Source of the DNA: Hyphomicrobiales bacterium | Lineage (GTDB): Bacteria; Pseudomonadota; Alphaproteobacteria; Rhizobiales; Rhizobiaceae | Assembly (NCBI GenBank): GCA_900465675.1 | Contig: UBJR01000002.1 | Location: 248,001 to 312,000, forward strand | Length of the DNA stretch: 64,000 nucleotides | Direction: 5' to 3' | Shown: piece after piece, positions 59,133-64,000 of the stretch | How positions within the stretch are numbered: the stretch's first letter is position 1 | Layout of the letters: every line of letters starts with the position of its first letter | The notes under the pieces: model-generated | The model's input: the letters and a program-made list of their open reading frames with translations, nothing else | Database searches by the model: none | What the model was told of the DNA's origin: nothing | Made by a program: the position numbers and the translations under genes

Positions 59133-59518
59133 CCGAGTTCGGTCTCGAAGCTGAAGGGCAGAAGCTCCTCCATGGTCATGGTCTTCTTCACGCCGACTTC
59201 GTCACAAAGATAGATCTTGGTGTCCTTGGAGGCAAATTCCGAGATCTTCTGTCGGCAGCCGCCGCAGGGCGGGCAGAGCGGCAGCTTCTCGGCGATGACG
59301 GCCATTTCGACGATCTTCTTGGCGCCGCCCATGATCATGGCACTGATTGCCGTCGGTTCGGCACACCAGCCCTGCGGGAAGGACAGGTTCTCGATGTTGG
59401 CGCCGGTATAGATCTTGCCGTCCTCGGCGCGGATTGCCGCGCCGACGGGGAATTTCGAATAGGGGGCGTGGGCGAAGGCCATGGCGCCGCGTGCGGCTTC
59501 GAACAGATCGTGGGACAT
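59129..59518 (-). CDS. cdd: Cytidine deaminase
   Basis: A 129-residue homotetrameric-type deaminase: Cys52-Ala-Glu54 (WCAEPTA) and Cys85, Cys88 (PCGGC) bind the zinc. It converts cytidine and deoxycytidine to uridine forms. It overlaps punA by 4 bases and is preceded by the permease gene with a 3-base gap, so it belongs to the import operon. Confidence 0.96.
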   Translation of the reverse strand: MSHDLFEAARGAMAFAHAPYSKFPVGAAIRAEDGKIYTGANIENLSFPQGWCAEPTAISAMIMGGAKKIVEMAVIAEKLPLCPPCGGCRQKISEFASKDTKIYLCDEVGVKKTMTMEELLPFSFETELG

Positions 59519-59521
59519 GGT

Positions 59522-60493
59522 TTAACGTTCCTTCGTATAGGGCACGCCGCCGGCCTTCGGCGGGGTTGCGACGCCGATGAAACCGGCGAGCAGCACGCAG
59601 GTGAGGATATAGGGCAGTGCCTGGAAAATCTGCACCGGCACTTCGCCGATCAGCGGCACTTCCTTGCCCTGCATGAAGTTTGCCAGCGCATCGAGGAAGC
59701 CGAAGAGCAAGCAGGCGAACATGACCGGGACCGGCTTCCACTTGGCGAAGACGAGTGCTGCCAGCGCGATATAGCCCTTGCCGGCCGACATGTCCTTGAT
59801 GAAGGCCGCCGACTGGGCGATGGCCAGATAGGTGCCGGAGAAGCCGCAGAGAATACCGGCGCACATCACGGCGCGGTAGCGCAGCCATGTGACCGAAATG
59901 CCGGCGGTATCGACCGCGCCCGGGTTTTCACCGACAGCACGCAGGCGAAGGCCGAAACGCGTGCGGTAGAGGATCCACCAGGACAGCGGCACAGCGACGA
60001 AAGCCAGGTAGGTCAGGACGTTGTTGCCGGAGATGACATTGGCATAGAGCGGGCCGATGACCGGTACTTCGCGCATCGCATCGGCGCCGGGCAGCGTGAT
60101 CGGCGTGAAACGGGCGTCGCCCGCCAGCTGCGGCGTACGTCCGCCCTGCCCGAACCAGGCCTGACCGAGCACGATGGTGATGCCTGCGACGAAAAAGTTG
60201 ATGGCGACGCCCGAGATGATCTGATTGCCGCGATTGGTGATCGAGGCAAAACCATGGACGAGGCTGAGGGCCACGGAGCAGAGCACGCCCGCGACGAGGC
60301 CGAGCCATGCCGAGTCCGTGATGTAGGCGACGCAGGCAGCGGCAAAGGCCGAGCCCAGCATCTTGCCTTCGAGGCCGATATCGAAGACGCCGGCGCGTTC
60401 CGAGAAGAGACCGGCGAGCGCGGTGAAGATCAGCGGGATCGACAGGCGGATCGTCGAGCTGAGAACGCTGATGAAGATGTCATAGTAATCCAT
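59522..60493 (-). CDS. Nucleoside ABC transporter permease (second subunit)
   Basis: A 323-residue inner-membrane permease of the BPD_transp_2 type with 8-10 predicted helices; the sequence FAALFGLFSERAGVFDIGLEGKMLG-like start (seen here as AGLFSERAGVFDIGLEGKML) is typical of nucleoside or ribose systems. It forms a dimer with the upstream permease encoded 9 bases before it. It probably brings in purine and pyrimidine nucleosides. Confidence 0.9.
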   Translation of the reverse strand: MDYYDIFISVLSSTIRLSIPLIFTALAGLFSERAGVFDIGLEGKMLGSAFAAACVAYITDSAWLGLVAGVLCSVALSLVHGFASITNRGNQIISGVAINFFVAGITIVLGQAWFGQGGRTPQLAGDARFTPITLPGADAMREVPVIGPLYANVISGNNVLTYLAFVAVPLSWWILYRTRFGLRLRAVGENPGAVDTAGISVTWLRYRAVMCAGILCGFSGTYLAIAQSAAFIKDMSAGKGYIALAALVFAKWKPVPVMFACLLFGFLDALANFMQGKEVPLIGEVPVQIFQALPYILTCVLLAGFIGVATPPKAGGVPYTKER

Positions 60494-60502
60494 CGTGCGC
60501 CC

Positions 60503-61606
60503 TCACTTGCCCTTGAACTGCTGATAGATGCGGACCAGCGCCGGGCGGAACATATATTCGAGCGCACCGGCAAACAGGATGACCAGACCCTGGATGACCA
60601 GGATCATCTCACGTGTGATGTTCGGCATCTCGAAGGAGATCCAGTCGCCGCCCTGATAGAGGATGCCGAAGAGGATTGCCGCCAGAATGATGCCGACAGG
60701 GTGGTTTCGCCCCATCAGCGATACGGCGATACCGACGAAGCCTGCACCACCGACGAATTCGACCTGCAGACGCGCCGAAGCGCCCATCACCGGGTTCAAT
60801 GCCATCATGCCTGCCAAGGCACCCGAGAGCAGCATGGCGATCATGACGGTCCGTGCGTAGGGAATACCGGCATAGGCGGCAGCCGTCGGGCTGACGCCGA
60901 GCGTGCGCATCTCGAAGCCGAGCTTGGTGCGCCAGATCAGCAGCCAGACCAGCCAGGCAACGACAAGCGCGATAACGAAGGAGACGTTGAACGGGGCCGC
61001 GCCGAGCTTGCCGCCGAACATTTCCATGACCCAGCCGAGCTTCGGCAGCTGGCCACCATCGAGGAAAGTGCGCGTTTCAGGGGCCATCTTGCCGGGTACG
61101 ATCAGCACATGTACCAGCAGGTACACCATCAGCGCCGCGCCGATATAGTTGAACATGATGGTGGTGATGACGATGTGGCTGCCGCGCTTGGCCTGCAGAT
61201 AGGCCGGAATGAAGGCCCATGCAGCACCGAAAATACCGGCGCCGATGACGGCGAGCGGCATCGTCACGTACCAGGGCACGTACTTATCGAGGGCGAGTGC
61301 CACCAGCGCACAGCCGAGACCGCCGAGATAGGCCTGTCCTTCGGAACCGATATTGAAGAGGCCCGCATGGATGGCGACGGCGACCGAGAGGCCGGTGAAG
61401 ATGAAGCTCGTCGCATAGAACAGCGTGAAGCCGATGCCTTCGCCGCTCCCGAGCGCGCCCTCGATCAGCAGCGACAGCGCGTCGAGCGGGCTCTCGCCGA
61501 TCAGCCAGACAACGAAGCCGGAGATCAGGAAGGCGACGAGGAGATTCAAGATTGGGATCAGGCCGTAATTGATCCATTTGGGCAGTGGGACTGAAGCAGT
61601 GCTCAT
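60503..61606 (-). CDS. Nucleoside ABC transporter permease (first subunit)
   Basis: A 367-residue permease with about 10 helices (BPD_transp_2; LFNIGSEGQAYLGGL and TVMIAMLLSGALAGM). The ATG at 61606 with GAGG 5 bases before it is preferred over a TTG at 61624. It is 7 bases downstream of the ATPase and 9 bases upstream of the second permease. The order ATPase-permease-permease after the binding protein is standard. Confidence 0.91.
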   Translation of the reverse strand: MSTASVPLPKWINYGLIPILNLLVAFLISGFVVWLIGESPLDALSLLIEGALGSGEGIGFTLFYATSFIFTGLSVAVAIHAGLFNIGSEGQAYLGGLGCALVALALDKYVPWYVTMPLAVIGAGIFGAAWAFIPAYLQAKRGSHIVITTIMFNYIGAALMVYLLVHVLIVPGKMAPETRTFLDGGQLPKLGWVMEMFGGKLGAAPFNVSFVIALVVAWLVWLLIWRTKLGFEMRTLGVSPTAAAYAGIPYARTVMIAMLLSGALAGMMALNPVMGASARLQVEFVGGAGFVGIAVSLMGRNHPVGIILAAILFGILYQGGDWISFEMPNITREMILVIQGLVILFAGALEYMFRPALVRIYQQFKGK

Positions 61607-61613
61607 AAAGGCC

Positions 61614-63125
61614 TCACGCGGCAATGCCGGCCATCATCAGGCCGAGGGTCTGTTCACCGGCATCGGGCGTCTTCTCGCCGACGACATGGCCGGCAAACAT
61701 GACAAGGATACGGTCTGAAAGGGAGCGGATTTCATCGAGCTCGACGGAGACGAGCAGGATCGCCTTGCCCGCGTCGCGCATCTCGATGATCCGGCGATGG
61801 ATGAACTCGATGGCGCCGATATCGACGCCGCGGGTCGGCTGACCGATGATCAGGGCTGCCGGATCACGCTCGATTTCACGGGCAACGACGATCTTCTGCT
61901 GGTTGCCGCCGGAGAAATTCGCGGTCTTCAGCCGCGGGTTCGGCGGGCGAATGTCGTATTTTTCGATCTTTTCCATGGCATCCTTGCGGATCGCATCGAG
62001 ATCGAGAATCGGACCTTTGCTGTAGGCCGGATTGCGGTGATAGCCGAGGACCGAGTTTTCGTATTCCTCAAACTTGAGAACCAGGCCCATGTGATGGCGG
62101 TCTTCGGGAATATGGGCGAGACCGAGCTCGCGCAGACGCGCCGGATCTGCCTTTTCGATCGACTGGCCATCGAGCAGAATTTCTCCCGAGGCGGGCTTGC
62201 GGATACCAGCGATCGCTTCCAGCAGCTCCGACTGGCCGTTGCCGGCAACGCCGGCAATGCCGACGATTTCTCCGGCGCGGACGTCGAAGGAGACGTTATC
62301 GACCATGGTGACGCCGCGGTTGTCCTTCACCGTCAGGTTCTTGACCGACAGGATGACCTTGCCTGGATTGGCCTCGCCCTTCTGGACGCGCAGCAGCACG
62401 CGGCGGCCGACCATCAGCTCGGCGAGTTCCTCGACCGTCGTTTCCGAGGTCTTGCGGGTCGCCACCATCTCGCCGCGGCGCATGACCGACACCGTATCGG
62501 TGATCGCCATGATCTCGCGCAGCTTGTGGGTGATGAGAATGACCGTCTTGCCCTGGTCGCGCAGCACCTTGAGGATGCGGAAGAGGTGATCTGCCTCGGC
62601 AGGCGTCAGAACGCCCGTCGGCTCGTCGAGGATCAAGATCTCGGCGCCTCGATACATCGCTTTCAGGATTTCGACGCGCTGCTGCAGGCCGACGGGAAGC
62701 TGCTCGATCAGCGCATCCGGGTTGACCTCCAGGCCGTATTCCTTTTCCAGCCGCTTCAGCTCGGCGCGCGCCGCAGCAACGCCACGGGCGAGCAGCGCTC
62801 CGCCTTCAGCGCCGAGCATGATGTTCTCGAGCACCGTGAAATTGTCGACCAGCATGAAGTGCTGGTGCACCATGCCGATACCGGCGGCGATTGCCGTCTG
62901 GCTGTCGCGGATCGAGATCGGCGCGCCATTGACACGGATTTCGCCGGCGTCGGCATGATAGAAACCGTAGATGATCGACATCAATGTCGACTTACCGGCA
63001 CCGTTTTCGCCGATGATGCCATGGATAGACCCCTTGGCAACGGTAAGATTGATGTCCTTGTTCGCGTGGACGGCACCGAATTTCTTATCGATGCCCACGA
63101 GTTCGATTGCGGGCGTGTCTGTCAC
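61614..63125 (-). CDS. Nucleoside ABC transporter ATPase (two ABC domains)
   Basis: A 503-residue protein with two nucleotide-binding domains (like RbsA): Walker A GENGAGKSTLM near residue 40 and a second diverged loop (VAGNGQSELLEA) at about 295; Walker B ILILDEPT; signature LPVGLQQRVEI and FSGGNQQKIVVAR. GTG at 63125 with GGAG 6 bases before it is preferred over TTG at 63137. It powers the two permeases. A terminator-like hairpin separates it from the binding protein. Confidence 0.93.
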   Translation of the reverse strand: MTDTPAIELVGIDKKFGAVHANKDINLTVAKGSIHGIIGENGAGKSTLMSIIYGFYHADAGEIRVNGAPISIRDSQTAIAAGIGMVHQHFMLVDNFTVLENIMLGAEGGALLARGVAAARAELKRLEKEYGLEVNPDALIEQLPVGLQQRVEILKAMYRGAEILILDEPTGVLTPAEADHLFRILKVLRDQGKTVILITHKLREIMAITDTVSVMRRGEMVATRKTSETTVEELAELMVGRRVLLRVQKGEANPGKVILSVKNLTVKDNRGVTMVDNVSFDVRAGEIVGIAGVAGNGQSELLEAIAGIRKPASGEILLDGQSIEKADPARLRELGLAHIPEDRHHMGLVLKFEEYENSVLGYHRNPAYSKGPILDLDAIRKDAMEKIEKYDIRPPNPRLKTANFSGGNQQKIVVAREIERDPAALIIGQPTRGVDIGAIEFIHRRIIEMRDAGKAILLVSVELDEIRSLSDRILVMFAGHVVGEKTPDAGEQTLGLMMAGIAA

Positions 63126-63136
63126 AGCAGGCTCCA

Positions 63137-63182
63137 AATAAGAAAAGGGCGTATGGCGGTAAAATCAACACGCCATACGCCC
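63137..63182 (-). terminator. Hairpin between binding protein and ATPase genes
   Basis: GGGCGTATGGCG (63147-63158) and CGCCATACGCCC (63171-63182), a perfect 12-bp stem, followed leftward by TTTTCTTATTT. It terminates most transcripts and leaves the binding protein in excess over the importer. Confidence 0.9.
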
Positions 63183-63196
63183 ATCTCAATCGCGGA

Positions 63197-64000
63197 TCAC
63201 TTCGGGCAAGCGTTGTCCGTGGTGTAGTCGTGAACCTTGATGGTTCCTGCGATGATGTCAGCCTTTGCCTTGTCGACAGCGGCCTGCATTTCCGGGGTGA
63301 TCAACGCCTTGTTGTTGTCGTCGATCGCAGCCGCGACGCCGTCTTCCTTGACGCCGAGAGCCTGAACGCCACCGGTGAACTTGTCTGCCTTGGTGTCGGC
63401 ATAAGCGTTGTAGACAGCCAGGTCGACGCGCTTGACCATCGAGGTCAGGACGGAGCCCGGATGCAGGTAGTTCTGGTTGGAGTCGACGCCGATCGACAGC
63501 TTCTTGTTGTCGGCAGCGGTCTGGAGAACGCCGAGACCGGTTGCGCCAGCTGCCGCGTAAACGACGTCAGCGCCCTGGTCGATCTGGTTCTTGGTGAGCT
63601 CGCCACCGCGAACCGGGTCGTTCCATGCAGCACCCGTGGTGCCGGTCATGTTCTGGAACACTTCGACGTCGGCCTTGACCGAGCGTGCGCCCTGCTCATA
63701 GCCGCATTCGAACTTGCGGATCAGCGGGATGTCCATGCCGCCAACGAAGCCGACCTTGCCGGTCTTCGATGCCAGGCCGGCGAGAACGCCAACGAGGAAG
63801 GAGCCTTCTTCTTCCTTGTAGACGACCGAGCGGACGTTCGGCTTGTCGACGACGGCGTCAACGATGATGAACTTGGTGTCCGGGAATTCTGCAGCGACCT
63901 TTTCGATTGCCGAGGTCCAGGCGAAGGAAACGGCGACAACCGGATTGAAGCCGCGGCTTGCGAAGTTGCGGATTGCCTGCTCGCCCTGCGTATCGCCTGT
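63197..64000 (-). CDS. BMP-family nucleoside-binding lipoprotein, partial (N-terminus outside window)
   Basis: 267 residues of the C-terminal part of a BMP/PnrA-type periplasmic binding protein (Bmp family). The frame is open to the window edge. The GDTQGEQAIRNFASRGFNPV start, the FVGGMDIPLIRKFECGYEQG motif and the conserved C-terminal VDSNQNYLHPGSVLTSMVKR are family marks; the substrates are nucleosides. It is the first gene of the leftward operon, followed by ATPase, two permeases, cdd, punA, deoC and deoA. Confidence 0.92.
   Translation of the reverse strand, partial: TGDTQGEQAIRNFASRGFNPVVAVSFAWTSAIEKVAAEFPDTKFIIVDAVVDKPNVRSVVYKEEEGSFLVGVLAGLASKTGKVGFVGGMDIPLIRKFECGYEQGARSVKADVEVFQNMTGTTGAAWNDPVRGGELTKNQIDQGADVVYAAAGATGLGVLQTAADNKKLSIGVDSNQNYLHPGSVLTSMVKRVDLAVYNAYADTKADKFTGGVQALGVKEDGVAAAIDDNNKALITPEMQAAVDKAKADIIAGTIKVHDYTTDNACPK

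Noticed and set aside
59120..61594. An 824-codon open frame on the plus strand
   Set aside because: It is antisense to cdd and two permease genes, rich in Asp/Glu/His/Arg with no domain, as is common opposite GC-rich genes.
61797..63227. A 476-codon plus-strand frame
   Set aside because: It is opposite the nucleoside ABC ATPase, which has clear Walker motifs.
1..64000. Insertion sequences, prophage, rRNA operon or CRISPR array
   Set aside because: No transposase, integrase, phage protein or repeat-spacer pattern was found on reading both strands.

Overview
The window is chromosomal DNA of a Rhizobiaceae alphaproteobacterium, most likely Rhizobium or a close relative. The evidence is high GC with AT-rich promoters, a LepA and an acetylpolyamine amidohydrolase very close to rhizobial relatives, an Irr-type iron box in front of mbfA, a rhizobial Tad (cpa) pilus locus and CtrA-type TTAA-N7-TTAA boxes. 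No insertion sequence, prophage, CRISPR array or rRNA was seen. The only sign of gene decay is a truncated ccdB toxin beside an intact ccdA.

Layout. 1-7.2 kb: a partial kinase-like gene, rplT-rpmI, a two-component system with two acidic secreted proteins (the membrane-proximal one PepSY-like), infC starting at ATT, a hydrolase and a transglutaminase-like protease. 7.2-17.7 kb: the iron exporter mbfA with its Irr box, a truncated hemoglobin, a RhtA/EamA exporter, recX, a putative polyamine acetylation locus (XRE-cupin regulator, GNAT, acetylpolyamine amidohydrolase), lepA, ccdA with the ccdB remnant, and several single enzymes. 17.9 kb: tRNA-Leu(CAG). 18.0-22.2 kb: an ECF sigma factor with its NrsF-type anti-sigma, divergent from a bufferin-type copper-peptide operon (two DUF2282 precursors, a DUF692 MNIO enzyme, a DUF2063 partner and a DoxX protein). 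Both sides carry an identical promoter pattern, GTAACA-N16-CGTA.

22.2-31.5 kb: polysaccharide co-polymerase, GH5 glycanase and polymerase, purU, a 975-residue kinase/M23-like/aminotransferase fusion, and two small genes. 31.6-38.4 kb: a P1 peptidase, a LysR regulator next to a peptide-type ABC importer without its ATPases, an NlpC/P60 peptidase and a MarR regulator. 38.5-52.5 kb: leucyl aminopeptidase and the Tad pilus locus (pilin, cpaA-F, tadBC on the minus strand; a CpaC-like short protein and two TadE/G minor pilins on the plus strand; tadD detached beyond a LysE exporter).

52.6-64 kb: nucleoside uptake and salvage. deoB-add-upp read rightward. A BMP-type nucleoside importer followed by cdd, punA, deoC and deoA reads leftward. 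The two arms meet at a small retropepsin-like protease. Together they take up nucleosides, deaminate or phosphorolyse them, and pass ribose/deoxyribose phosphate to central metabolism and the bases to salvage.
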